A stretch of DNA of 64,000 nucleotides from Cylicocyclus nassatus (Eukaryota > Nematoda > Chromadorea > Rhabditida > Strongylidae). The position numbers were made by a program, and so were the translations under genes. This document shows, in pieces, positions 10,231 through 21,829 of the stretch (position 1 is the stretch's first letter; every line of letters begins with the position of its first letter). Where the stretch lies: the NCBI GenBank assembly GCA_958299035.1, contig CATQJL010000223.1, positions 50,388,302 to 50,452,301 of the forward strand. The letters are read 5' to 3'. Below the pieces are notes generated by a model. The model was not told the origin of the DNA. It worked only from the letters and a program-made list of their open reading frames with translations, and ran no database searches.

Positions 10231-13200
10231 CTAACTATATAACTGCTCAGAAAATCGTACCAATATCAGGCCGTTAAGTCCCTTTTCCGAAATTCCGGGC
10301 GCTCTCCATGTCACACGAAGCTCGGATGCTCTCAGATGAACCAGTTGCTCGTCACTGATATCGCAGTTAACATCGATATCGATGAAGGGAGCAGCCTTTA
10401 CCTGAAGGGAAGAAATTTCATAAAATAAAGGAAGACAAGTCAAAATTGAATTTACCACTTCAAAGTCGAAAACTTCGGAATTCACATTATTAGAAAGAAC
10501 TCCGAATGAGAATGGATCGCATTGAAATCGTAATTGGCATCCGGGAGTTACATGAGGCATAAGCATCGGAAGAAAAGAGAGATCAGTCGAGCGTACAGTA
10601 AGCGCTTCACATGTGAGCGATGATGTGGATGGTAGCTTCCTCAAGGCACCTTTGACATCTCTAATGTTTACCTAAAATTTTTTTCATCATACTGGTGCAT
10701 GGATAAAATACGTTATAGACTTACCAATTCCAAACCTACGATCTCCGGTTTCAGATACTTCGTAATTTGAAATAGCACACGCATCGAGACAGCGTAGCAC
10801 GACTCCATAGGATATTCTAGTCCTCCCACATTCTGCCCTTCTTTTTTTATCCTCCAAACTTATTTGTCAATTTTTTCGTCGTTAGTTTAGTAGATCTTCA
10901 CCTGCGCGCTATGCAGCTCCTACCGGCAAATCCGATAGTATAGCTCTCACTATCCGCGTCAGATGATCCGTGCGGCCTGTCGTTCACGACGATTTTTGCA
11001 AAAGAGCGTACTCCTCTCACCTGAAGCCAAAATCTCGCGCATGAACTACCGTACAATGTTCCAGAAGTATGTATGTTACATAGCTCGGTCGTTGATTTCT
11101 CTAGTGTCTCATTGTCTCTCGCTCTTTACTATAAATATATTTACCTATCAGAGGGCTCACTTGCACTTAGAAAAAACACAAAGCGAATTACCGAATACTT
11201 TTATAAATGTAAAGGCAAGGAGATCTGCGGTGATTTTTGCGCGGTTGAAAAGTATTGAAGCTGAATCTTGTCTCGATGAAGGTAACAAAAAGACTAAATT
11301 TCTGTATTGACTCTATAATTTCCCAGTAGTGCTCGAATTTTTATGCCAACGAAACAACTATGAGCCCAAACTGATACCAATCTACTACAGGTATCAATCT
11401 GGAAAAACCGGGTGCGGGAATCATCTACTTGGAGAGGCATGCCGCCATGTACCCTTTACTTCAACCAGATAGGCGGCGTGTCATCATCCTCCCAAGGCTT
11501 GCCGCCTTTGTTAAATGCACGTAGGCGACCACCCATTGAATAGATCGCAGAGCTTACGGTTAACAAGTACGAACATGTAATACCAACTACACAGTTCCGT
11601 ACTCGCTGTGTGAAAACTGAGAAGAATTGAGCGTCTTTATCAATCGATAACGAACTTGCAGTGGTTTACCGAAACCCGAAGAATAGGTACCTATGTTGCT
11701 GAATCGAACAGCAGGATATGAAAGTTAGAGGCTTGGAGAACTTTATGCATTGAATACACATCTCTAGTCACATAATTTCATTTAGTCATTCTTACATACC
11801 TAGGTTAATCTTTGGGCCTCAAATCACCCAGATAAGTGATCCGCGAATCTTCAATGTTTCTTTTGGCTTGTCTGCTTAGTAAAAGGTTTGAGTATCGGTT
11901 ACAGGTAGAACTTGCCGAAATAAAACCTCTGGCAATAGGTTTTGAGCAGGTAAGGTTTGCTCCCAGGTGTCGTTTGGGAACTAAAAGGGAACTAAACTAG
12001 GTGAAGATAGATTTCAGGTAAGGTATTTCGACATATAAAGCGCAAGTTCACCATGATTTTCAATAGTAGGAGCTAGTCTAGACGCTTAGTCTTCTCGATT
12101 TAACATAAGAAGACGTCAAACTGTGGAAGATGTTCCATAGTTTCCTCTATGTAGGCTACTAGCTGGCTTACCCGGCTCCGCCGTATCCGGACCAAACTTG
12201 GCACACATACACTTCGGGCCCCGGCGGGTGTCACAGTCCACTTTTCGTTATCGATCGATGTCGATTTTACCAATTTTTATCGATTTTTTTGCAGAGTTCA
12301 CCTACAGGGCTAGGAGTTGGCACAGGGGGGAAGTGAGCATGGGGATTCCGAATACAATATTAGTTTTCAGAATTATCGATTACTTTTATTGATTTTATCG
12401 ATTTTTTGTAAATTTTGACATGCGAGGCTGGGATTTTGCACAGGGGGGTAATCGAGCATGCTGATTACGAACACAATATTAGTTTTCAGGATCGTCCATT
12501 ACTTTTATCGATTTTATCGATTTTTTTGAAAGTTTGACCTGCGGGGCTGGGAGTTTGCACAGGGGGTAATCGAGCATGCAGATTACGAATACAATATTAG
12601 TTTTCAAGATCGTCCATTACTTTTATCGATTTTATCAATTTTTTGAAAATTTGAGCTAGGGGGCTGGAATTTGGCACAGGGGTGTAATCGAGCATGCTGA
12701 TCACCCCCCTTGGGGATGATCAGCATGCTCGATTACCCCCCTGTGCCAGCTCCCAGCCCCGTAGCTCAAACTTTGCAAAAAAATCGATAAAATCGATAAA
12801 AGTAATCGATAATCCCGAAAACCACTATTGTATTCGGAATCCCCATGCTCGATTACCCCCCTGTGCGAACTCCCAGCCCCGTAGCTCAAACTTTGCAAAA
12901 AAATCGATAAAATCGATAAAAGTAATCGATAATCCTGAAAACCAATATTGTATTCGGAATCCCCGTGCTCGATTACCCCCCTGTGCGAACTCCCAGCCCC
13001 GTAGCTCAAACTTTGCGAAAAAATCGATAAAATCGATAAAAGTAATCGATAATCCTGAAAACCAATATTGTATTCGGAATCCCCATGCTCGATTACCCCC
13101 CTGTGCCAACTCCCAGCCCCGTAGGTGAACTCAGCAAAAAAATCGATAAAAATCGATAAAATCGATATTGATCGATGACGAAAAGTAGCCTATGACACCC

Positions 13201-15691
13201 GCCGGGACCCGAAGTGTATGTGTGCCAAGTTTGATCCGGATCGGTTCAGAAATGGAATTTTCTATTCGGAACATACGTACACACATACATACAGACAGAC
13301 ATACAGACAAACAGACATTCAGCTTTATATATAAGAAAGATCTAACAATAAGATAAAGAAGCAGTGAGCTTGCGATTAAAACTCTCAATAGGTCTGAATT
13401 GTTTTGAGACTTACGATTCAGACAAATTATCTGACATCAATGAGACAAAGTAACTTGAGATATAGAATGACCTGGAAGATCTCGTCTCGCTCTTCTTCTC
13501 TGCCGCAGCTTAGTGAGCCTTTAGTGCTTCTCATAAGGAATAAGGGCCTGGCCAGATTTCGCTCAAAAGCGCTCAAAAGCGCTCAAATTTCTCTGGTGTC
13601 TCTTCACTTTCTCGTGTGAGGGATGAGAGAGAGTGAAGGGAGGTCAGAGAAGTTGGGGGCTTTTGCGCGAATGGCCAAAGCCTAAGTCTTTTGTTCACCT
13701 ATGCCTTCATTTGAACTCCATTCATAGGGATCGTTCAGACAGCGCCGCAATCCGTCCGAACCCGCCCGAATACGTCCAAATCCGCCCGAACCCGCCTGAA
13801 CGCCGCGCAGCGGATATGCGGCAAATTGGCATATTAGAGCACGTGTGGAATACTGCGCGCGTAGTGGCATATATTTTATCACACATAGCTCGACGTTACA
13901 TACCGATCTTCTTTTGTAACTACTCCGATATTAGAAGGATCAATCGCACGCGTGCTCCAATATGCCAATTTGCATGCAACCTGCTGGGTTTGGCAGTCAA
14001 GCGTGTTCGGACGTATTCGGGCGGATTTGGGCGAGTTCCGGCGCGGTCTGAACGATCCCATAGCTCCTATACCTTGCTCAGTGTCAAGCGCGCGTTATAC
14101 TTGTCTGAACACGTTACAGGTCAATTTGCGCCTCGGGTCACCTACGTGCAAAACTGGAAGGCGGCATCCCTTTGAGGTGTGAGGCTCGGGAGGATCCTGC
14201 ACGCCCTCCGCGCTGGAGGGCGGGTCTCCGTGACCTAACCAAGGTTAGAACATGATCGGAAAGCATGTTGGCGAGGGAGGCACAGACGGTGTTGCCGATG
14301 CGAGCAGTCGCCTCCTAGGTCACGGTCCCCTCTTCCAGTAGTCGATCTGGTTGAAGCAAAGGGTAATTAGCAGGGAACATGAGAGGTCATAAACTGTCAG
14401 CAATGCTAATTTGCACCCAATCACCGAAGACAAGCAGATTTTGCTCACGACAGATACGACATCATCCCACAGTGTGCGAAACCGGGATTTCATTGAAATT
14501 TGAATTCTAACTTCAGTAGCGAAATTAGTCCAACTAGGGTAAAAGTTTGTATTTAAGGGTAATCTACCATGCTGGTTCCAAATATAAAAAATTTTCTTTT
14601 GGAATCTTAAACTTGTTTTGAAAATTTTCTGGCAAAAAGCTTAGAACTGTCATTTGAGAGTTTTCCATGATTGTTTTCGATTATGCTAATGCTTCCACCG
14701 AAAACTTCGAAAACTTTTTTTTGAAATTCGACTTTTTCATAAATTTCACTGCAACTCTGGTAAAACTGGAAAACTAAAAAAAAGAATGCTACCTTCAGCA
14801 AGACAAGAAAAAATGATATACACGTATTGAACCGTTATCATATTCGTAAAGTGCGTTCTTAGAAACACCCAAATCCAAGTTTTCATTCTGATTTGCCAAA
14901 TATCGCCACTTAATATTGATTTTAATCCCATCACGATGCTCGGTTTCATTTTTACGCAAAATCACCATCATATCTGGAAACAGCATGGCAGATTATCCCC
15001 AAAATTTTTACCCTAGTTGGACTGATTTCACTATTGAACTTTGAATTCAGATTTCAATGAAACCCCGGTCTCGTACACTGTATGTCGCATCTGTCGTGAG
15101 CAAAATATGCTTGTCTTCGTGCAAACTAGGTGCAAATTAAAGTTGCTGACAATTCACGACCTCTCATGCCCCTGCTAATTACATGGCGGCATACCTCTCT
15201 GGGTAGGTAAATTCCGTTCCCGTAAACAAGTCCTTTGAAACTGCTGCCTTTTGTCCGTCAGAAATTCCCGTGGGTTGTGTAAGGTGATTACAATGTAGTG
15301 AGGAGCAGTCGGTGAATCACTCCATACTACCACTCACTCCATACTGTATGCTTAAGTCAGAGGCGGTCATCGTATTTTGAGTGAGTATGAGACATAGATA
15401 CAAGAGAGGTATCAAAGTTAGCATGTATACATCCTACTGGATTGTCTTGCTCACACCGTCCTCGTCATCCATCCCGTACTCCGCATCCAAAAGGAAGACT
15501 GCATGCACTGAAGCTTTTAGCAATAACGCAATTTCCATGCACTCCTTGCTAAGAAACATGAAGTTCCTCAGTGTTGGGTACGGCAGATTCCGAACGACTT
15601 TAACTTTCAGTTCCATCGGCAAACTGTTCCAGCAAGTGAAACGCTTCTCAAGCACGTCAACGTCATGACTCGAGATGGAAATCTCGCTCAT
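10231..15691 (-). CDS. F-box domain protein, four exons, 243 aa
   Basis: Exons on the minus strand are 15455-15691, 10725-10832, 10456-10671 and 10231-10401. All junctions are phase 0 with gt donors and ag acceptors (donors gtgagc, gtaagt and gtaaat; acceptors gggcag, ttttag and cttcag). The first exon encodes an F-box: WNSLPMELKVKVVRNLPYPT at residues 21-40, followed by LRNFMFLSKECMEIALL. F-boxes bind Skp1 and recruit substrates to SCF ubiquitin ligases, so the downstream 164 residues should be the substrate-binding part. That part has Leu-rich strands (VHLRASELRVTW) like nematode F-box-associated domains, but I cannot name the subfamily. Intron 1 is 4.6 kb and contains the right inverted arm and a fold-back element. 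The start is the ATG at 15691, preceded 14 nt upstream by atttag, a possible spliced-leader acceptor. Joining exon 1 to exon 2 across 4.6 kb is inference from phase and domain logic; the other joins are strong. Confidence 0.7.
10833..11471. other. Intron 1 of the F-box gene, proximal part
   Basis: Intron sequence before the right arm. Around 11421-11450 (gaggcatgccgccatgta) there is a segment with an inverted relative at 15181-15205 (acatggcggcatacctc). This may be the remnant termini of an older element spanning the intron. Confidence 0.4.
12159..13336 (-). mobile_element. Helitron-like element, copy H2 (right arm)
   Basis: Same family as H1 in reverse orientation. It opens with ctagctggcttacccggctc (complement of the CTAG end) and closes with agctttatatataaga (complement of the TC start). 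It has one more internal unit than H1 (1178 versus 1060 bp). A palindromic centre near 12700-12730 (atgctgatcacccccc... against gatgatcagcatg) separates the oppositely oriented unit arrays. Confidence 0.6.
13723..14060. mobile_element. Fold-back MITE inside right arm
   Basis: Inverted copy of the element at 5658-5996, with the same GGGATCGTTCAGAC termini and the same internal ccgcccgaa repeats. Confidence 0.6.
14363..15182. mobile_element. Fold-back element, ~190 bp arms
   Basis: gtaattagcagggaacatga at 14363 is mirrored by catgcccctgctaattac ending at 15182. The complementarity continues inward about 190 bp (tccaactagggtaaaa against tttttaccctagttgga). Arms are diverged by roughly one change per ten bases. 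The interior (14550-15000) is AT-rich and has no recognisable coding. It lies in intron 1 of the F-box gene. Confidence 0.7.
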
Positions 15692-16019
15692 TGATTTTTC
15701 TAAATATTACAAATAATGCTGTTTAACACAAAAAATATTGAGCACAGTACGTCAAATGAGAGACATCTAGAGGAGATGAAGCGAACAAGAAAATACGAAC
15801 GATAAAAGCACGACAACTCAATGTGGGAAGAAAGATGACAAGAACATAACTGCTGAGAAAGCCCCTGCGATCTGCATTGCACCCTTCCCTAAAACGGAGT
15901 TTTGGGGGTTTCGAGGATTCTGGACTCTATATTCGAAATAAGGGCCTTCGGAAGGCCGAAAAGCGATAAAAACATGGAAAAGTCGAGAATTTGGGTGGAC
16001 GGCCCCTTCAATGCGTGCG
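15692..16019. other. 5' flank of the F-box gene
   Basis: Upstream region likely to contain the promoter. I see no defensible core element. Open frames here do not join to anything. Confidence 0.35.
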
Positions 16020-16690
16020 GCGAGTCTCGTTGCCCTTAACAAGTACCCAAATATCCTTCACTACATGACTGGGTCCGGGCGGGGTGGCTTTATAGCCGTT
16101 ATTCTTCCAGTTAATATTCAGTCGTGTAAACATCAAAACGATCCGACGACATAGAATTCAATAAGGAAAACATCAAAAACAAGTATTAGTTAAGAAACCT
16201 CAGTCATGAATAACAAAATGGAAAATCCATCTTCATTAATGAAAGCTGGGACATAATTCTCACGCGACATGTATTTCTAAGCAATCATTCATAACGAACT
16301 AAAAGAGAACTTAATGTGAAGATTCAATAATCTGAACAACCTTGAAATGCACCAGATCGGAGTGCATGCCTTTCCCCGAATTACCAGCAGGAAATATTTT
16401 GCTATGCAACTCAGTAACTGAGATATGTGAACAATCGTAAAGTATGAGATAAGAATACTAATGAGGTCGAATGGCAGTTCCAGCTGGAAGATCGTAAATA
16501 GAATTTCTACCGATATCTATTTACTTTACAAAATGTCTCGAAAGATAAACAAAACTGATCAGCATAAGTACGGAACCGCGCATAGTCCGTTGAAAAAAGA
16601 CACGACTGTTACCTATTTCGTGACACTTCCGTTGTATCGTCACTTTATAGTTCAGAATGATCGAATTCTAACCAGTGGTACCACGTAACT
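16020..16690. repeat. Diverged ~650 bp repeat, copy 2
   Basis: Partner of 8690-9310 in the same orientation, ending close to a TIR-like word at 16699. The two copies flank the F-box gene, which raises the possibility of an old tandem duplication that once spanned it. Confidence 0.5.
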
Positions 16691-16829
16691 AACGTAAGTA
16701 GGCGCCAGACTAAGCGAATGATTGTTCAGCTACGAAAGGCGCACAGAGTTAACGTTAATTCTGCGCGGGACCTGCAGCTGAAACAGGCAATTGAGCGCAG
16801 AATTAACGTTAATTTAGCCTCCGATAAAC

Positions 16830-18924
16830 GAGATCCGGTACGCGGCAAACGTTGAGGGATACGTTAGCCGTGGAGCGCGCCAGTGCAATCATTGGCCGTA
16901 GTTGGCAAGACAGCTAAAGTTGGCCGGGGGGGGGGGAGAGATTTTTCACGTGTACCTCGAAGGGATTTCCCCATGTAGATTTTTGCCTGATTCGGAGGGA
17001 AAAAACAAAAACGAGCATTTGTTCCAAAGTTGTCTTTCTTTGGAAAAATTTTGAGAAGCCAGATGCAATCGAGTGACTCTTTCAATGTACTTACGTTGCC
17101 TTTGCTGTTGTTGTTTACGTTCTGTGGTTGTTCATGATGGCTGCCCACAAAGGGATAGATACGGCTTGCAAATTCACAGTTAGGAGAATATTTCGACACT
17201 GGCACTAAAAATAGAATTCCTATGCGTTTCTGTAAAGTTTCGAAAGTTTAGCAGTTCTACACTCAAGGATGAACGGACTAAGGGTTATTATGTTCAACAA
17301 AACACTAGCAATTTATGCGAAAAGTCAATGCAGATATTTAGATTTCTACAAATGGCAGACAATCCCCGGCCTATTCGGCTATCCGGGCCCCAAAATTTTT
17401 TAGTCATGGATTTGGCTGAAACTTGGCCCAGGGGGGGGGGGTTATCTGACACGAATATCACATTTTCTCCGCAGGAAAACGCCTCCCTGCGGGGTTACGG
17501 TAGGTATACCGTAAGGGGTCAAAGTCGTAGATTTCGCTGAAACTTGGCTCGGGGGTTGTCTGACACGCTAATCACGAATATAACGTTTTTTCCGCGTGAG
17601 GACGCCTTCCTGTGCGGTTACGGTGGGTATACGGTAGGAGGCCAAAACCACGGATTTTGCTGTAACTTGGCCTAGGGGGTTATTCGGCCCGCTGATGCCA
17701 TATGTCACATTGGTTCTGAACCGTAGCGTCATTTTCTCGAGTTACGGTAGTTACACGGTAACGGGTGCAAAACACAGTTCTGCCTGAAACGCGTGTACGG
17801 CCATTCGGACAACCGTGAAGCTTTGCACACCCAACCACCGCCGCGCGCTACACACCCTGCCGCGGCTTTTGCCTAAGCAAAGCGCAGGGGAAAGATACAT
17901 TTGCCGATTTGTGGTTCTGACCCCTACCGTAACCATGCAGGGAGACGTTTTCGTGTGGAGAAAGTGTGACATTTCTAATCAGCATGTCGCATAACCCCTC
18001 TGTGCGAAGTTACAGCGGATTTTGAGATTTTGGCCCCCTACCGTATACCCACCGTAACCCCAGAAAATGATGCTACGGTACAAAACCAATGTGATATCCA
18101 GCATTAGTGGGCCGAATAACCCACCTACACCGATTTTGAGCGAAATCTACGATTTTGACCCCCTACGGCATAGCTACCGTAACCCTACAGGGAGGCGTTT
18201 TCCTGCGGAGAAAATGTGATATTCGTGGTCAGCATGTCAGATAACCCCCCTGGGCGAGTTTGAGCGAAATCCATGACTAAAAAATTTTGGGGCCCGGATA
18301 GCCGAATAGCGCCCAATCCCCAAACAAGTTGGTTTCGTTTGAACAGACTAGACTTCACATTTCAGCAAGATTTCAGCATCAGTATTAGGAAGCAAACGCG
18401 AAAATATTCAAGGCAACATTCCTATGGTATCTACTTCCGCATACTAATTAAAGCTGTACTTGAAGTTCAACAGAAAAAGCAGTTCGAAAGAGAGCGCACA
18501 TGCTCACAAAATTCAAGATAACTAGATTTTTCAAGTCAGCGGAACTGTTGAAAATGATAAACATTGCAACCATCTGTTGCACGCATCGAAAATGCAAACC
18601 CGACATCTTTCTTTGAAGCTAATCATGGGAAATATGAAGTCCACATTCTTCAAATTTCTGTTCTCACTAGATTGAACAAAAAAGATGAAAGATCTTCGAA
18701 GCACTTCCTTCCATAAATTCAAATCAAAAGTTATCACGCACGAATTTGGCTTAGAAATGACGAAAATGAGATTTTATCGACCAAGAAACATCAAAACGAT
18801 GTTAGAGAACAAAAATATGTGAAAACTGGGCCAACTTTAGCTGTCTTGCCAACTACGGCCAATGATTGCGCTTTCGCGCTCCACGGCTAACGTATCCCTC
18901 AACGTTTGCCGCGTACCGGATCTC
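16830..18924. mobile_element. TIR element with ~95 bp termini
   Basis: gagatccggtacgcggcaaa at 16830 pairs with tttgccgcgtaccggatctc ending at 18924. The arms remain nearly identical to ggccaacttt at 18839 and aaagttggcc ending near 16925. The interior contains the fold-back array at 17370-18311 and no transposase. Confidence 0.75.
17370..18311. mobile_element. Fold-back array of ~120 bp units
   Basis: ctattcggctatccgggccc near 17371 is mirrored by gggcccggatagccgaatag near 18290-18309. Inside, units of roughly 110-130 bp repeat on both sides with a change of orientation near 17750-17900. They carry words such as ttacggtaggtataccgtaa, ggaaaacgcctccctg, and a g-run followed by ttatctgacac. 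The plan is the same as in the Helitron-like copies but the sequence is different. Confidence 0.65.
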
Positions 18925-21829
18925 CCGATGAACTACGGCAAAACCTATGTTTTGCACTTTCGCAACACAACAGCGGAAAGAGTTAGAGCCCGAGGGTAAC
19001 GTGGAGGTGCGTGAGTTATCGCCATAAGAAGTAAAGTGTAACAAGACTTACGTAACAACCTAATAATTAGGACTCCGCATCAGTTTCCTCAATGTGTCCA
19101 CTTTCTGGTTAGCAACACCGCACGGTAGATTAGAAGAACAACAGCTGCCCAAAGAAACTGATCTCACGCAAAGTAGCACTCAGCACGGTAAAGATAGGTA
19201 GTATGATCACTATCTTGAACAGATGGGAGAATGAAGAGAATGGGACACGTGCAGACACAATTACATGAAAGTCTGAGCTGGGAAAATGACAAGACCTGCG
19301 AGCTGAACCGCCTTACCTAAATAAGAAACCCGTTAGCGATATTAAGCTTTCCACGAAGCATAAGCAAAGCTGCTTTTGTGCTCGTCGTCCACACTGATGA
19401 CCCCATTGCGAAACACTGCACTCACAATAGCTGGCGATCAACTTGATCGTTCTTACACCAAACTGTAACTAAATACCTAGGATCCTGTTCGTCTGCATCT
19501 GGCACCAAGGTCATCCATTTTTCTTTCACCACACAGAGTAGAAGAGCATCGGCATGCCTATCCTTAGCTGACGAAAGACCGGAATGGCTCCAAAAGTGCC
19601 ATGCATGCGCTTGTAAACAAGCCCCGCCCCATTCGCGTGCTTGGCACACTGCCAGAGCTGTTGCGAAATCGCAAAACTCCACTTCTGTGCGCCTTTTGCA
19701 ACTGAACAAAACAGTCGGTTAGTCTGGCGCCTACCTAACAAGCGATCCATGTTTGGTCGAAGAGCCCTTTCGATGAGATGTATTTTACCCACGCCAACAG
19801 TCTACTATGCTCTATCTTTTCAATGCAGAGAGCCACAAAATCAGCAGAATACAGTATGCTACGTCAACATGACTGTGGGAAATTGACAGTTTGTGCAGTC
19901 ACATCCATCCGTAAAAGCCGAATGGAAACTTTATTTGCATATATATGTCATACAGCGTATATATGTCAATGATAAATAGACCACATGTCTGCAGTGATTC
20001 TCAAAAGCTGAAAAGAAGACTAATAACAGAAGCGCAGGTTGGATGTAATCAAAAGGCGTAAAAAACAGTCCCCACTAGTAAAACTCGTAATAACAAGTGA
20101 AAAAGACGAAAAGTGTAACAAATGAATCATGGGACGAATCACAGGGAGCAACAATTTTAGCGTGAACGAAAGAAATGGGACACTTAGAAATAACTGTGGG
20201 TTTTTCAAGAAAGAGAAGTGATTAGACTCTCAAATTTGATAGATGTTTTAAACTATATCATTCTCTTTTAGGCAATACCTATATAAAGTCATTTACAAAC
20301 CTAATAATTTTAGTACTTGCTAAAATGCAAAGTCAGTCACTTTGATAATTCATGAACTTTGAGCAGTATCAGCGCAGTGAAACACGTGAGACGATCCAGA
20401 GTGTCACCTCTTCAATGAGTAGAGGACAGTACCAAGCCCACGATACATGCTGGCTTTAACGCTCAAAATCAGGGATATGCCCATTAGCAGTTTCAAGAAA
20501 GATACGCGTTATTTTTGCAAGTAAAAGTACGTTCTCTGGCCACTAGGTGATAGAACTCTTTACGCTCTTTCCATCCACATACAGTTTATCACAACTATCA
20601 TTCATCTTCGGAAAATATAAGTTGAAACATGATTTTTGGTTTTTTATTGCGCCACAAAATCGCAATTTTATAAGCTTTTTCCTTTTTCTCCGGATTTAAG
20701 GAAGAACTTCTCATAACTAAGATAACTAATACACCGTTCGAGAGAGCATGAAGAGCTCTTCTGAATGGTTTGTCTTTTGCTACATGTCTTTACGGTACAG
20801 CAGCGCAAAACTGAGAGATGTTTAAAAAACCCTGTGAATTTTTGCGCCATGGTGAGGGCTGTGAGAAAGAACCGGTAACCCTTCAACAGAATAATAGGCG
20901 AAGCTCGCTTATGTAAACGACGTTTAAGTTGCAGCCTTATTATTATTGACAAAACAAGAAATCCCAGAATATATTAGGTGTGACGAAAGTTCCCGGGCAG
21001 TTTTGGAAATTTCATTTTAGACTCATTTTTTTCGTATTCGCTTACACTTTAACGACAATTTCTATGCCACGCCGAAAAATTCACAATTTTTCTTTTTGTT
21101 GCCATTTTTTTAATAAACAAAGAAAACCACTTAAGGGTTGGTCAGTGCGAATGAGGAGGCTTTCCACTTCAAAGCGCAGCTGTGCTCTGATTTTACAATA
21201 CGCGCACAAGAATTACAAGCTCTCAAACTTGCATTGACCGTGCATGTTTTCGCAGTTGGCGTTGATCTTGTGAAGATCGTCACGCATTCGTGATGGGCCC
21301 AAAAGATGTGCAAGACATTACACCAACAATTTGCAGCAACCAAAAACTTGATTCATTCCATGGGAAAAAAAGGACTTTAAACTCATTCACTCAAAAAATG
21401 GGGCATTTTCAGGGCGCAAAAATTGTCGATTTTTCAATTTTTTTGAAAAAACATCTCACAGGCTGTTCTCTAAAATTGCGACGTAGTCTATAAACAGCCC
21501 AGCAGCTACATAACTAACGGATATGAGAGTTTTCCAGCCCTCTTTGGGCCTGAGAAATTCCTGCACTAACAGGCCCAACTCTGAATCGATTTTTTCTCCA
21601 CTACGCATGTTAGTGGCCAGAGATGAATGAGGACCCAACAGAATAGGGTACCTTGTAGGCAACACTGCCTTTGCAGCAAAGTTTGCAACTCTCAAAAAGG
21701 ATCGGTCTGCTTGAAGTTACGGCAGTTTGAAAAAAATTTCGCAAGTGCCAAGGAACGTTCGTTACAACCTGATAATAAAAACCAAGTCGTCCCATTTTTT
21801 ACCGTTCGACTGGTAGAAATAGGTGGTAC
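18925..21829. other. Intergenic, no gene supported
   Basis: Several open frames of 60-95 codons (for example minus strand 19422-19709) show no domain and no splice partners. A possible mariner-like start, ttaggtgtgacgaaagttcc at 20975-20994, has no visible inverted partner. The last few hundred bases should hold the 3' UTR of ess-2. Confidence 0.4.

Larger units (their letters stand above)
11472..14209. repeat. Right arm of the inverted duplication
   Basis: Reverse complement of 5508-8130, 2738 bp long. It carries one extra ~118 bp unit in its Helitron-like body (around 12520-12640) and scattered substitutions relative to the left arm, so the pair is not a simple artefactual copy of one read. 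It lies wholly inside intron 1 of the F-box gene. Confidence 0.85.
16699..19733. mobile_element. Possible 3 kb TIR element (taggcgccagactaa family)
   Basis: TAGGCGCCAGACTAAGCGAA at 16699 is mirrored by gttagtctggcgccta ending at 19733, each followed inward by a ttgttcag-like word. The same terminal motif recurs at 28192, 28806, 28821, 29584, 33764 and 34205, so it marks a transposon family. Whether these two ends belong to one insertion is inference, because the interior is filled with other nested elements. Confidence 0.45.

Noticed and set aside
19422..19709. 95-codon minus frame
   Set aside because: No recognisable family, and no upstream or downstream exon could be linked.
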